A stretch of DNA of 64,000 bases, from assembly GCF_900186505.1 (NCBI RefSeq), contig NZ_LT891969.1, forward strand, positions 186,001 through 250,000. The letters are read 5' to 3'. Below the pieces are notes generated by a model. That model saw only the letters and a program-made list of their open reading frames with translations. It did no database searches and had not been told where the DNA came from. Shown piece after piece: positions 8,004-17,181 of this stretch. Numbering within the stretch: the stretch's first letter is position 1; each line of letters opens with the position of its first letter. The translations under genes were made by a program, and so were the position numbers. The DNA comes from Enorma phocaeensis (lineage in GTDB: Bacteria; Actinomycetota; Coriobacteriia; Coriobacteriales; Coriobacteriaceae).

Positions 8004-8924
8004 TCAGTCCGCCTTCAGGTTCGAGAAGTCGTCGACGATGAGCTTCAAGCAGCGAGGCAGAGCGCGTGCGCCGAAGATGCCGGTATTGTTGGGAATAACC
8101 TCGCCGTCGAACTGCATGCCAAGTGAGGGCGTGCAGGTGATCTTCGCCTGCTTTGCTTGGAATGTCTTGATTTGCGGGCGGCCGAGCCCCTTACCCGCAG
8201 GGTCGATGATCGCGGCGGCGACGGTGGGAAGCAGGCCCACAAGGGTCGTAGGCTCGATCACCGCGATGTCGATGAGGCCGTCGTCCATGCGGCAATCGGG
8301 GAAGAGGTTGATCTCGTTTTGGATCTGCGCGGTGTTGCCCACCATGCAGCTGATGCCGTCGAGTTCATCCACCTGGCCGTCGTGCTCGATTGTGAAGTGC
8401 GAAACCTGCGGCTCGGGCGTGGCAAGCGCCGAGAGCACGTAGGCGATCTCGCCGATCTCGTTCTTTTGGGGCGCAGCCTTCTGCATGATGGTGGCGTCAA
8501 AACCCGAACCAGCGATGTTGATGAAACCGTGTCGACGCGTGGCGCCCGCTTCATCGACCCAGTACAGCTCGCCCATATCGACGGTCGCGGTACGGCCTTT
8601 CCGGCAGGTGAGCGCGAGCGCCGCGGCGTCGGGCGCATTGCCGATGTTCGAGAAGTAGAGGTTCGCCGTGCCGGAAGGGAAGACCAGGATGGGCACATCG
8701 CAGCCGCGCAGGCGGTCGAGCACGCTCGCCACTGTACCGTCGCCGCCGCTTACCACCACGCGGTCGAAGCTCTTGACATCGGTGACTGCGTCTTCCGGCT
8801 CCATGCCCGACCCGATGCAGCGCATAACGACCTCGTCGCCGCTTGAAGCAAGCGCATGCATGAAGGTGAAGATCTCATCGGAATGCGGACCTGAGGCGAG
8901 GTTGTGGATGATGAGGCAGCGCAT
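8004..8924 (-). CDS. Diacylglycerol kinase family lipid kinase
   Basis: YegS/DgkB-type lipid kinase of 306 residues that would phosphorylate diacylglycerol or a related lipid at the membrane. The N-terminal CLIIHNLASG is the usual nucleotide-binding start (IxNPxSG-like), followed by VVVSGGDGTVASVLDRL with the GGDGT motif, then PILVFPSGTANLYFSNIG, equivalent to the family GTxND block. The C-terminal half has DDGLIDIAVIEP and the beta-rich lid with QFDGE. Start at the ATG giving MRCLIIH. It is divergent from rnd with a short intergenic region. Confidence 0.88.
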   Translation of the reverse strand: MRCLIIHNLASGPHSDEIFTFMHALASSGDEVVMRCIGSGMEPEDAVTDVKSFDRVVVSGGDGTVASVLDRLRGCDVPILVFPSGTANLYFSNIGNAPDAAALALTCRKGRTATVDMGELYWVDEAGATRRHGFINIAGSGFDATIMQKAAPQKNEIGEIAYVLSALATPEPQVSHFTIEHDGQVDELDGISCMVGNTAQIQNEINLFPDCRMDDGLIDIAVIEPTTLVGLLPTVAAAIIDPAGKGLGRPQIKTFQAKQAKITCTPSLGMQFDGEVIPNNTGIFGARALPRCLKLIVDDFSNLKAD

Positions 8925-9023
8925 GTCCTAGGTTTCCGTTCTAGCCGAAGGCGAGTATAGTTACAGAGACGTTTTGCTATCCTACCCCGGTTGCCCCGGG
9001 ATTCATCGAAACAACGGGGGAGC

Positions 9024-10157
9024 ATGTATATTTCCACAGATGACCAACTGGCGGAATTCTGTACGCGGGCCAGCGCTTTCGACGCGGTCGCTGTTGATAC
9101 CGAGTTCCTGCGCGAACGCACCTACCACCCCCGGTTATGCCTCGTGCAGGTCGCCACGCCCGACGAGTCCGTGGTTATCGACCCGCTCGCGGTGAAGAAC
9201 CTGGCGCCGCTCGCGGAGCTCTTCCAGGATCCTGAGACGGTGAAGGTCTTCCACGCCTGCTCGCAGGATATGGAGGTGCTTCTCCAAGCGCTCGGCATCC
9301 TGCCTGCGCCCATCTTCGATACGCAGGTCGCGGCGACGTTCCTTGGCGAGCGCCTGCAGGTGTCCTACAACGGGCTGGTTCAGACCTTCTGCGGGGTGAA
9401 CCTCCCAAAAAGCGAGTCGCTCACCGATTGGTCTCGCCGCCCGCTCACCCCTCAGCAGATCGAATACGCCGTTGACGACGTGCGCTACCTCATCCGCGCC
9501 TACCCCGTGATGCGTGAGCGCTTGGTGGAGCTCGGCAGGCTCTCCTGGGTTATCGACGAGATCAAACCGCTCGGCGATCGTTCGCATTACGAGGTGGACA
9601 AGCGCGAGGTATACAAGCGCGTGAAGCGCGTGACCTCCTGCACGCGTCGGCAGCTCGCCATCGCACGCGAGCTCGCGGCATGGCGCGAGAATAGGGCGGA
9701 GCGCCATAACATCCCCAGAAAATGGGTCATGTCCGACGAAGTCCTGCTCGCTCTCACCAAGCGCGCCCCGCGCGACGTGAACGACTTCAGGAGCATCCGC
9801 GGTACCGAGCAGCTTTCTGAAAACGACGTGGCCGCAGCACTTGTTGCCATTGAGCGCGGTGCGCGCTGCCCGGCGGATAAGCTCCCGCCGGCAAACCACG
9901 CTCGTAAGGCGCCGTCGAGCGACATGGAAAGCGTGACCGATCTCATGTACGCGCTCGTCCGCCTGGTGGCGGAGTCGTCTGGTGTGGCGACGGCAATGAT
10001 CGCTTCTCGTGATGATTTGGCGGACTACATAGAGCATCCGGAACGCAGCCGCCTGCGCGAAGGCTGGCGCTTCGAGCTGTTGGGTAGCCGTCTGGACGAT
10101 TTGCTCTCGGGTAACATGGGTCTTACGGTGAAAGACGGGCGCGTGGAGATCCTTTAG
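9024..10157 (+). CDS. rnd: Ribonuclease D
   Basis: 3'-5' exoribonuclease of the DEDDy class that trims tRNA and other stable RNA 3' ends. Of its 377 residues the first 190 form the nuclease domain with motif I VAVDTEFLRER, motif II VFHACSQDMEVL and motif III YAVDDVRYL (Tyr and Asp present). One HRDC domain follows at about residues 205-290 (CTRRQLAIARELAAWREN, IPRKWVMSDEVL). ATG at 9024 is preceded by GGGGGAGC; the upstream in-frame ATG at 8991 has no site. Followed by xseA. Confidence 0.93.
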   Translation: MYISTDDQLAEFCTRASAFDAVAVDTEFLRERTYHPRLCLVQVATPDESVVIDPLAVKNLAPLAELFQDPETVKVFHACSQDMEVLLQALGILPAPIFDTQVAATFLGERLQVSYNGLVQTFCGVNLPKSESLTDWSRRPLTPQQIEYAVDDVRYLIRAYPVMRERLVELGRLSWVIDEIKPLGDRSHYEVDKREVYKRVKRVTSCTRRQLAIARELAAWRENRAERHNIPRKWVMSDEVLLALTKRAPRDVNDFRSIRGTEQLSENDVAAALVAIERGARCPADKLPPANHARKAPSSDMESVTDLMYALVRLVAESSGVATAMIASRDDLADYIEHPERSRLREGWRFELLGSRLDDLLSGNMGLTVKDGRVEIL

Positions 10158-10239
10158 CGAGCTGCTGTCGTGTTGGAGTGGCGTGTCCGCCCGGTTTGCT
10201 AGACTCGTCATGGATGAGACTACGAGGAAAGACGGGCAT

Positions 10240-11706
10240 ATGAGCACATGGAATCTGACAGGAGCGCCGCGGTCCTTTAGCGGTGCGCGATCGCGCGCTC
10301 AGCGCGAGGCGCAGGGCGAGCTACCCTGGGAGCGCGCCGGTGCGTCGGCGGGGGATGGCGGCGAAGGGGCGGATGGCGCGCTCTCCGTCTCGCAGGCGGT
10401 CGCGCTCGCGGCCGGCGCGCTCGATGCGCTGCCCACGCTCACGGTCATCGGTGAGGTGACCGGTTTCAGGGGGCCCAACGCGCGCAGCGGTCACTGCTAC
10501 TTCCAGATCAAAGACGATGCGAGCGCCGTCGACTGCATCATTTGGCGCGGCGTGTACAGCAAGCGCACCTTCGATCTTCGCGATGGCATGCAGCTTCAGC
10601 TCACGGGCAACTTCAATCTCTACAAGGCGACGGGCCGCATGAGTTTCGTCGCCAAGTCGTTCGCGCTTGCAGGCGAGGGCATGCTCCGCCAGCAGGTGGC
10701 AGCGCTTGCCGAGAAGCTTCGTCGCGAGGGCCTCATGGACGCCGCGCGCAAGCGACCCATTCCGGCGTTCTGCACGCGCGTCGCTGTGGTCACCTCGCTT
10801 TCCGGTGCGGTAATCGACGACGTGAAGCGCACGCTCAGGCGCCGTAACCCGCTCGTGGAGCTTATCTGCGTGGGCTCGAAGGTTCAGGGGGAAGGCGCTC
10901 CGGAGGAGCTCATCGAGGCGCTTGCCCGTGCGGCGGCTATCGAGCCTGCGCCCGATTGCATTCTGCTCGTGCGCGGCGGCGGCTCCTTCGAGGACCTTAT
11001 GACGTTCAACGACGAGCGCCTCGCGCGCGCTGTCGCCGCTTGCCCCGTGCCCGTGGTGACGGGTATCGGTCATGAGCCCGATAATTCGATCTGCGACATG
11101 GTGGGCGACCGACGCTGTTCGACGCCCACTGCGGCGGCCGAATCCGTTGCGCCCGCTATCGGCGATTTGGAGGATTTGCTTGCATCTCGCGAACAGCGTC
11201 TTGCTGCGGCGACCTCGCATACCGTGCGGTCCGCGAGCGCGAGGATCGATGGTTGGGCACAGCGTATAAGGTCCGCGATGTCGACGCGCCTCGACCGCGC
11301 CGCCGTCGAGCTTGAGGCGGCAGCGCGCCGTCCGTGCCTGACAAGCCCGCGCGCCATCATCGAGGGGCGCCGTATGGAGCTCGCTCAGACGGCGGAGCGC
11401 TTTGCTGCGAGCACGTCTTCGTTCGATGCTCGCCGCCACATGCTCGATATGGCGCACGAGCGCCTTACGCATGGCGGTGCTGCCATTACGGCATCGCGTG
11501 CCACGGGGCTTGCAGCGCAGGCGGCAGCGCTCGATGCGCTCTCTCCTCTCAAGGTCTTGGCGCGCGGCTACGCCATCGCCTATGGCCCCCATGGTGTTGC
11601 GACGAGCGTCGCCGACGCGGCTCCCGGGGACGAGCTTCGCGTGCGTCTGGCAGATGGCGACATTCTTGGTACGGTGGCCAGCGTCGAGCCGGTGGCCGGC
11701 GCATGA
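10240..11706 (+). CDS. xseA: Exodeoxyribonuclease VII large subunit
   Basis: Catalytic subunit of ExoVII, which degrades single-stranded DNA to short oligonucleotides. The N-terminal OB fold (LTVIGEVTGFRGPNARSGHCYFQIKDD and IIWRGVY) is at about residues 60-130. The catalytic part has PIPAFCTRVAVVTSLSGAVIDDV, RGGGSFEDLMTFNDERLARAV and PVVTGIGHEPDNSICDMV, all hallmark blocks. A long coiled coil follows and the C-terminus LKVLARGYAIAYG is typical. The first 55 residues are variable, and the start at 10240 is chosen for the GAGGAAAG 9 bases upstream. Paired with xseB, 129 bases downstream. Confidence 0.94.
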   Translation: MSTWNLTGAPRSFSGARSRAQREAQGELPWERAGASAGDGGEGADGALSVSQAVALAAGALDALPTLTVIGEVTGFRGPNARSGHCYFQIKDDASAVDCIIWRGVYSKRTFDLRDGMQLQLTGNFNLYKATGRMSFVAKSFALAGEGMLRQQVAALAEKLRREGLMDAARKRPIPAFCTRVAVVTSLSGAVIDDVKRTLRRRNPLVELICVGSKVQGEGAPEELIEALARAAAIEPAPDCILLVRGGGSFEDLMTFNDERLARAVAACPVPVVTGIGHEPDNSICDMVGDRRCSTPTAAAESVAPAIGDLEDLLASREQRLAAATSHTVRSASARIDGWAQRIRSAMSTRLDRAAVELEAAARRPCLTSPRAIIEGRRMELAQTAERFAASTSSFDARRHMLDMAHERLTHGGAAITASRATGLAAQAAALDALSPLKVLARGYAIAYGPHGVATSVADAAPGDELRVRLADGDILGTVASVEPVAGA

Positions 11707-11835
11707 GGTGACGCGCTGTGCAGGGAGGCGTTTCCCCGCCATGGCAATGAGGGCGCTCCGGCAACGGCCGCAGGTGCTTCTCGATATCTTCGGTAGGTTA
11801 GACGGCGTGATGCCGAGAGTGGAAAGGTGTTGGAT

Positions 11836-12102
11836 ATGACAGAGCGTAAACCCGTTGAGGAACTTACGTACAAGGAAGCCTCGCAGGAGCTCGAGCTCAC
11901 GATACGGGCGCTCGAGTCGGGCGAGATGGAGCTGGAGGAGTCTCTCGAGAGCTACACGCGCGGCGTCGAGCTGCTCAAGAGCCTGCGTGCGCGCCTCGCC
12001 GACGCGGAGCAGAAGGTGAGCGTCCTGCTCAAGGATGCCGACGGCGGTGATGTGCTCGAGCCCGCTGCTGCCGCAGACACAAGCGACGATCTCAAGATAT
12101 AA
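11836..12102 (+). CDS. xseB: Exodeoxyribonuclease VII small subunit
   Basis: An 88-residue helical partner of XseA. The signature LTYKEASQELELTIRALESGEMELEESLESYTRGVELLKSLRARL-like run is the diagnostic helix-turn-helix of XseB, followed by LADAEQKVSVL and an acidic Ala-rich tail. Start set at ATG 11836 with AAAGG 8 bases upstream; GTG 11827 and TTG 11830 are in frame but overlap that site. Together with XseA it forms the ExoVII complex. Confidence 0.93.
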   Translation: MTERKPVEELTYKEASQELELTIRALESGEMELEESLESYTRGVELLKSLRARLADAEQKVSVLLKDADGGDVLEPAAAADTSDDLKI

Positions 12103-12234
12103 GGCCATACATGAGGTCCGGCGCACTCGGCTCGCTTCATGAATCCAAGCGGCCCGTGCGCTCACCAGCTCTGATAAGCTGGATATACATCGTCTTGTGA
12201 GAACCCGGGAGGGTTTCAGCGAAAGGGGCAGGCC

Positions 12235-12570
12235 ATGTCTGACTGCATCTTCTGCAAGATTGCGAACCACGAGATCCCATCGACCATCGTGTACGAGGAC
12301 GATCTCGTCATCGCCTTCGACGACCTTTCGCCGCAGGCGCCCGTCCACACGCTCGTTATCCCCAAGGCGCATCACGCCGACATTACCGATGGCGTGCCGG
12401 CGGAGACGCTCGCTGCTATGGTCCACGCCGTGGAAGAGGTCGCAAAGGCAAAGGGTCTCGAGAGCGGTTTCCGCGTGATTACCAACAAAGGGGCAGATGC
12501 CGGGCAGACCGTCATGCACTTCCATATGCATGTGCTGGGCGGCAAGAGCCTCGGAGAAGGACTGGTATAG
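12235..12570 (+). CDS. HIT family protein (purine nucleoside phosphoramidase-like)
   Basis: A 111-residue histidine triad protein, HinT-like. The N-terminus CIFCKIANHEIPSTIVYEDD is typical, with two Cys that often bind zinc, and VIAFDDLSPQAPVHTLVIPKAHH follows. The triad is in GQTVMHFHMHVLGGK. Members hydrolyse AMP-lysine or other adenosine phosphoramidates. AAAGGGG precedes the ATG. It lies 84 bases before ackA on the same strand. Confidence 0.93.
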   Translation: MSDCIFCKIANHEIPSTIVYEDDLVIAFDDLSPQAPVHTLVIPKAHHADITDGVPAETLAAMVHAVEEVAKAKGLESGFRVITNKGADAGQTVMHFHMHVLGGKSLGEGLV

Positions 12571-12654
12571 AACACCTTGCGAAATCGTTTCGCGGTATCA
12601 TACTACTGTTGGCTAAATGGTTCGCGGCGTAGCCGCCCAAGCAAAGGGAGTTCC

Positions 12655-13821
12655 ATGAACGTTCTGGTCATCAACGCGGGAAGCTCGTCACTCAAGTACC
12701 AGCTGCTCGACACCAAGACCCGCGAGGTTTTCGCCAAGGGTAACGCCGAGCGCATCGGTATCGAGGGCTCGTTCATCGGGCACGAGGAGTACGGAAAGAA
12801 GGACAAGCTCGAGGTCGAGCTGCCCGATCACCGTACCGCCATCAAGCATATCTTCGACATCCTCGAGGCTGTCGAGGAGAAGCCCGAGGGTATCGGCCAC
12901 CGCGTGGTGCAGGGCGGTTGGTATTTCCCCGAGTCCGCTGTCGTGACCGACGAGACGCTCGGTTGGGTGCGCGAGGTCGCCCCGCTGGCTCCTCTGCACA
13001 ACTACGCTGAGGCCGACGTCATCGAGATCTGCCGCGAGATGTTCCCCGAGCTGGGCAACGTCATCGTGCCGGATACGGCGTTCCATTACAACATGCCCGA
13101 GCGCGCCTGGCGCTATGCCATCCCGCGCGACATCGTCGACAAGTACCATGTGCGCAAGTACGGCGCCCATGGCACGAGCCACCGCTACATCTGGCGCACG
13201 GTGAACGAGTTCATGGGCGGCAAGACCCATAAGCTCGTGAGCTGCCACCTCGGTTCCGGCGCGAGCCTGTGCGCCATCGAGGACGGCAAGTGCATGGACA
13301 CCACCATGGGCTTGACCCCGCTTGACGGCCTGATCATGGGCACGCGCTGCGGTACCGTCGATCCGGCGACGGTGTTCTACCTCAACCGTGAGGCCGGCAT
13401 GAGCATCGATGAGATCGATACCATGATGAACAAGAAGTCCGGAATGCTTGCCGTCTCCGCCCTGTCGAGCGACTCTCGCGACATCGAAGAGGGCATGAAC
13501 AACGGCGATGCCAACTGCAAGATGGCGATGGAGATGTTCTGCTACCGCACCTCGCAGCTCATCGCCGAGATGGCCGCGTCCATGGAGGGCGTGGATACCA
13601 TGGCCTACACCGCCGGTATCGGCGAGAACTCCGTGACGCTGCGTGCCGGCGTTGCCGAGAAGCTCGCCTGGCTCGGTGTTAAGATCGACCCTGAGCTCAA
13701 CAAGGTGCGCTCGGACGATCCGCGCGTCATCTCCACGCCGGATTCCGCGATTACCGTCCTCGTGGTTCCCACGAACGAGGAGCTCATGATCGCCCTCGAT
13801 GTCGAGGAGCTGTTGGGCTAA
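12655..13821 (+). CDS. ackA: Acetate kinase
   Basis: ATP-forming acetate kinase (acetyl-phosphate + ADP to acetate + ATP) of 388 residues. Signature blocks are VLVINAGSSSLKYQL near the start, VIVPDTAFHYNMPERAWRYAIP, YGAHGTSHRYI, HLGSGASLCAI, GLTPLDGLIMGTRCG and YTAGIGENS. The usual GHRVVHGG reads GHRVVQGGWYF, so the His near the substrate-binding Arg is Gln. ATG 12655 has AAAGGGAG 5 bases upstream; a longer frame from 12577 is not supported. No pta is adjacent. It ends just before a strong terminator. Confidence 0.95.
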   Translation: MNVLVINAGSSSLKYQLLDTKTREVFAKGNAERIGIEGSFIGHEEYGKKDKLEVELPDHRTAIKHIFDILEAVEEKPEGIGHRVVQGGWYFPESAVVTDETLGWVREVAPLAPLHNYAEADVIEICREMFPELGNVIVPDTAFHYNMPERAWRYAIPRDIVDKYHVRKYGAHGTSHRYIWRTVNEFMGGKTHKLVSCHLGSGASLCAIEDGKCMDTTMGLTPLDGLIMGTRCGTVDPATVFYLNREAGMSIDEIDTMMNKKSGMLAVSALSSDSRDIEEGMNNGDANCKMAMEMFCYRTSQLIAEMAASMEGVDTMAYTAGIGENSVTLRAGVAEKLAWLGVKIDPELNKVRSDDPRVISTPDSAITVLVVPTNEELMIALDVEELLG

Positions 13822-13858
13822 CGCTATCAGCACGTCCACGCTCCTGCCGATAGCACAT

Positions 13859-13898
13859 GCGGGGCCCTGCGGCGCACCTCGTCGCAGGGCCCCGCTTT
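13859..13898 (+). terminator. Terminator after ackA
   Basis: GCGGGGCCCTGCG (13859-13871) pairs exactly with CGCAGGGCCCCGC (13883-13895) and a TTT follows. The 13-bp GC stem is strong; the T-run is short. Confidence 0.75.
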
Positions 13899-13929
13899 GC
13901 GCTCAGACGACCTACCTAGAGGGGAATCG

Positions 13930-14874
13930 ATGCTCAATCGCTTGCTTTCCGATGGGGCGCTCGAATCGTGCGCCCTCTGCCCGCGCGCGTGCGGTGCCCA
14001 TCGTGTGCAGGGCGCGCGTGGCGTATGCGGCGCGACCAACCAGCTGCGCCTCGCTCGCGCCGCGCTTCATTTCTGGGAGGAACCGCCCATCTCTGGTGAG
14101 GCCGGATCGGGTACGGTCTTCTTCAGCGGCTGTCCGCTTGCCTGCATCTACTGCCAGAACCATGAGATCTCGACGGGTAACTTCGGCATCGATGTTCCAC
14201 CTGAACGCTTGGCGGAGATCATGCTCGAGCTTCAGGACCAAGGGGCGCTCAACATAAACCTCGTCACCGCGACGCACTTCGCGCACCTGCTGCCGCGCGC
14301 CATCGCAGATGCGCGCGCCCGCGGCCTCGCGATACCCATTGTCTACAATACGAGTGGCTATGAGCTCACGGAGGCGGTGAGCGAGCTCGGTGACCTGGTG
14401 GACGTGTGGCTCACCGATTTCAAGTACGCCGACGCAGGCCTCGGCCGCGAACTCTCCCATGTGCCCGATTATCCCGATGTCGCACGTGCTGCGCTCAAGG
14501 CGATGGTAGGGGAGGTGCGGCGCCGAGGCGGCGTGCGGTATGACGAGGCGGGTATCATGCGTCGGGGCATAATCGTGCGCCACCTCGTCCTCCCGGGACA
14601 TTCAGACGATTCTTGCCGGGTACTTGACATGATATGGGACGCCGTGGGCGATGTGCCCATTTCCGTGATGAACCAGTACACTCCGAACGCTGCCATGCGT
14701 TCCGCGGGCGGCGTTCTCTCGCGCGCTGTGAGCCATGAGGAGTACGAGCGCGTGCTCGACCATGCCGATGACCTTGGATTCACGCAGATGTTCTGGCAAG
14801 AGGGCGGTGCGGTCGACGAGAGCTTTACGCCGGCGTTTGATACGACGGGCGTCCTCAGGCGCGCTGACGGCTAG
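13930..14874 (+). CDS. Radical SAM protein, PflX-like (pyruvate formate-lyase activase homologue)
   Basis: A 314-residue radical SAM enzyme of the COG1313/PflX group. The [4Fe-4S] motif is GCPLACIYCQNHEIS (CX3CX2C). An N-terminal Cys cluster (CALCPRACGAHR, GARGVCG) precedes it, as in PflX. The barrel contains NLVTATHF, PIVYNTSGYE and VWLTDFKYAD. ATG 13930 has AGAGGGG upstream. Its target is unknown; members are often located apart from pfl genes, as here. Placement after ackA is only suggestive of fermentative metabolism. Confidence 0.88.
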   Translation: MLNRLLSDGALESCALCPRACGAHRVQGARGVCGATNQLRLARAALHFWEEPPISGEAGSGTVFFSGCPLACIYCQNHEISTGNFGIDVPPERLAEIMLELQDQGALNINLVTATHFAHLLPRAIADARARGLAIPIVYNTSGYELTEAVSELGDLVDVWLTDFKYADAGLGRELSHVPDYPDVARAALKAMVGEVRRRGGVRYDEAGIMRRGIIVRHLVLPGHSDDSCRVLDMIWDAVGDVPISVMNQYTPNAAMRSAGGVLSRAVSHEEYERVLDHADDLGFTQMFWQEGGAVDESFTPAFDTTGVLRRADG

Positions 14875-15118
14875 GGACCGCGGCGCTGCACGCTGCCCTC
14901 CTCGAAAATCCGCTTGTTGCTTCCGGCTGCGCGTCCCTAGCAGCTTGGTCCTCATTTGGTGTCCCGAAGCTGCTGGCCAGCGAAGTATCGCAGTCGCTCG
15001 ATCTGCCGTGCAAGACCTGTTGAACTTCTCCCTTACGCAGGGCATGCGGCAATGGGTATGGGTATACTGTTGCGCAGATTTACCGCGCCCCTGGCGCATG
15101 AAGGGGAGGTTCCAACCC

Positions 15119-15556
15119 ATGGCAGATTTAGAAACGAGCCCGCTCACAGAAGAGGAGCGCGCTGAGCTCGAAGCCCTGAGGGCAGAGAAGGCTCGCCGCG
15201 AACGTGCGGAGCTCGAGGCGCTCAGAGCGGAAAGCGCGGCTGCTACAGTTCCGGATGCTCGACGGGACGCCGCTTCAGATTTGCAGCCGGCTGCTCATCA
15301 GTCTGCGACGCCTTCTCACCCTGAGCCGTCTGCGCAGCCTCGGGTATCGCGGCAGGCGCCCAAAACCATCTCTGCTCTTGACGATGAGCCCGTGGTTGCA
15401 AAAGATCCCGCCCAGCGCACGTTCGGACAGCGCATGGTGCTCTCCGAAGCCGAAGACGGGGACGGTGTACCCGCCATGCCGCCTGCGCAGAAGATCATCA
15501 TCGTGATCGCGCTCATCGCGGCTATATGTTTTGCGATCTATATGGCAACGAGATAG
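15119..15556 (+). CDS. Small membrane protein with N-terminal coiled coil, unknown function
   Basis: A 145-residue protein not assigned to a family. Residues 8-40 (EEERAELEALRAEKARRERAE) are a highly charged heptad-like helix containing a duplicated ERAELEALRAE unit. The middle is Pro/Ala/Ser-rich and probably disordered. The C-terminus AQKIIIVIALIAAICFAIYM is a single transmembrane helix with only a short tail, so it looks tail-anchored. GGGGAGG lies 9 bases before the ATG. It is followed by pncB at a gap of 78 bases. Confidence 0.65.
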   Translation: MADLETSPLTEEERAELEALRAEKARRERAELEALRAESAAATVPDARRDAASDLQPAAHQSATPSHPEPSAQPRVSRQAPKTISALDDEPVVAKDPAQRTFGQRMVLSEAEDGDGVPAMPPAQKIIIVIALIAAICFAIYMATR

Positions 15557-15634
15557 CCGGGCGCTCACCGGGCGCTGCCGGGTCTCGCACGTTGTGGACG
15601 GATGCCATCCGCCCCAGGAAAGGGGATGTACCCC

Positions 15635-17149
15635 ATGGCTCTTACCGATACCACCTATCCCACCGACGTCGCGCTGCTCACCGACCTCTACGAGCTCACG
15701 ATGGCCCAAGGTCTTTGGGAGAGCGGCAAGCTCGATGAAGAGGACTGCTTCACCGCGTTCTACCGCGACCATCCCTTTGGGAGCGCTTACGCTGTGATGT
15801 GCGGCACCGCCGACCTGCCCGAGCTTGTCGAGAACCTGCGCTTCACAGAGGAAGACCTTGAGTACCTCGCGTCGCTCGAGGCGCCGGCCGGCGGCAAGCT
15901 GTTCAAGGCTGGCTTCCTCGACTATCTGCGTGACTTCCGCGCCCGGGTCGATATCGACGCCGTGCCGGAGGGCGAGCTTGTTTTCCCGCGCGAGCCCATG
16001 GTCCGCGTCAAGGGCCCCTCCCTTGCCTGCCAGCTCCTGGAGACGGCGCTGCTTAACACGATCGGCTTTCAGACGCTCGTCGCCACCAAGACCGCGCGCG
16101 TGGTTCAAGCGGCGAAGGGCCGTCCCGTCGCCGAGTTCGGCCTGCGTCGCGCCCAGGGTCCCGACGGCGGCATGGCCGTGGCGCGTGCGAGCTACGTGGC
16201 GGGCTGCGCGTCGACCTCCAACGTGCTCGCGGGTCGCCGCTACGGCATCCCGGTCTTTGGTACGCATGCGCACAGTTGGGTCATGAGCTTTGACTCGGAG
16301 CTGGAGGCGTTCCGCGCTTTCGCCCGGACCTCCCCTAAGAACTGCACGTTGCTCATCGATACCTACGATGTGCGCGAGGGCGTCGAGAACGCCATCATCG
16401 TCGCGCGCGAGATGGAGCAGGCGGGTGAGCGCCTCGCTGCTATTCGCATCGACTCGGGCGACTTGGCCAAGCTCTCGACTTACGTGCGCGGTCGCTTCGA
16501 CGAGGAGGGACTCGACTACGTCAAGATCTCCGTCTCGAACGACCTCGACGAGTACACCATCCAGTCCCTGCTCGACCAGGGCGCTCCGATCGACTCGTTC
16601 GGCGTGGGCACCAAACTTGCCACCTGCTATGACCAGCCTGCCCTTGGATGCGTTTACAAGCTCTGCGCCCATCGTGCGCGCGGCGCCGAGAGCTGGACGC
16701 CCGTCATGAAGCTTTCCGAGCAGCCCTACAAGCGCACCATCCCCGGCATCCAGCAGGTGCGCCGCTACGTCGATGATGCGGGCAGCCCCGTATGCGACAT
16801 GATTTTGGACGAAGCCTACCTTGAGGGGGAGGGCGCCGACTGCGGGACCGTGCTCGTGGCGGTGAACGATGCGGCGCTGGTGACAAGCGTTGCCGGCATG
16901 GCTTATCGCGATGTGCTCGTCCCGGTCGTGAGAGATGGTGCGGCAGTTGCCTGCCGTGAGCCGCTCGAGCAGGCGCGCGAGCGCTGCAGCTCGGCGCTTG
17001 ATGCGCTCGATCCCGCCTACAAGCGTTTCCTCTATCCGCAGTCTTACGTGGTGGGAATGGAGCGCGGCCTCGCGCGGGTGCGCGACGAGCTCGTTCGCGA
17101 GCGCATGGCGGCCACGTCCACGCTGCCTTGGAAGACCCCTAAGCGCTAA
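15635..17149 (+). CDS. pncB: Nicotinate phosphoribosyltransferase
   Basis: ATP-dependent NAD salvage enzyme that converts nicotinate and PRPP to nicotinate mononucleotide; 504 residues, in the long bacterial subfamily. Blocks seen are LLTDLYELTMAQGLW, DCFTAFYRDHPFG, EFGLRRAQGPDGGM, VFGTHAHSWVMSF with the conserved His, LAAIRIDSGDLAKLS, FGVGTKLAT and PVMKLSEQPYKRTIPG. ATG 15635 has AAAGGGG at good spacing; ATG codons at 15602 and 15626 are in frame but less suitable. First of a same-strand run with proB, proA and the sugar kinase. Confidence 0.93.
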   Translation: MALTDTTYPTDVALLTDLYELTMAQGLWESGKLDEEDCFTAFYRDHPFGSAYAVMCGTADLPELVENLRFTEEDLEYLASLEAPAGGKLFKAGFLDYLRDFRARVDIDAVPEGELVFPREPMVRVKGPSLACQLLETALLNTIGFQTLVATKTARVVQAAKGRPVAEFGLRRAQGPDGGMAVARASYVAGCASTSNVLAGRRYGIPVFGTHAHSWVMSFDSELEAFRAFARTSPKNCTLLIDTYDVREGVENAIIVAREMEQAGERLAAIRIDSGDLAKLSTYVRGRFDEEGLDYVKISVSNDLDEYTIQSLLDQGAPIDSFGVGTKLATCYDQPALGCVYKLCAHRARGAESWTPVMKLSEQPYKRTIPGIQQVRRYVDDAGSPVCDMILDEAYLEGEGADCGTVLVAVNDAALVTSVAGMAYRDVLVPVVRDGAAVACREPLEQARERCSSALDALDPAYKRFLYPQSYVVGMERGLARVRDELVRERMAATSTLPWKTPKR

Positions 17150-17181
17150 GGCGCACCAGGACGCAACCGGAGAGGAAGTAG

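Noticed and set aside
9135..10247. 370-codon open frame on the minus strand
   Set aside because: Antisense to rnd, which has DEDDy and HRDC motifs; the His/Arg-rich translation matches nothing.
10321..12531. 736-codon open frame on the minus strand
   Set aside because: Antisense to xseA, xseB and the HIT gene; no domain pattern in the translation.
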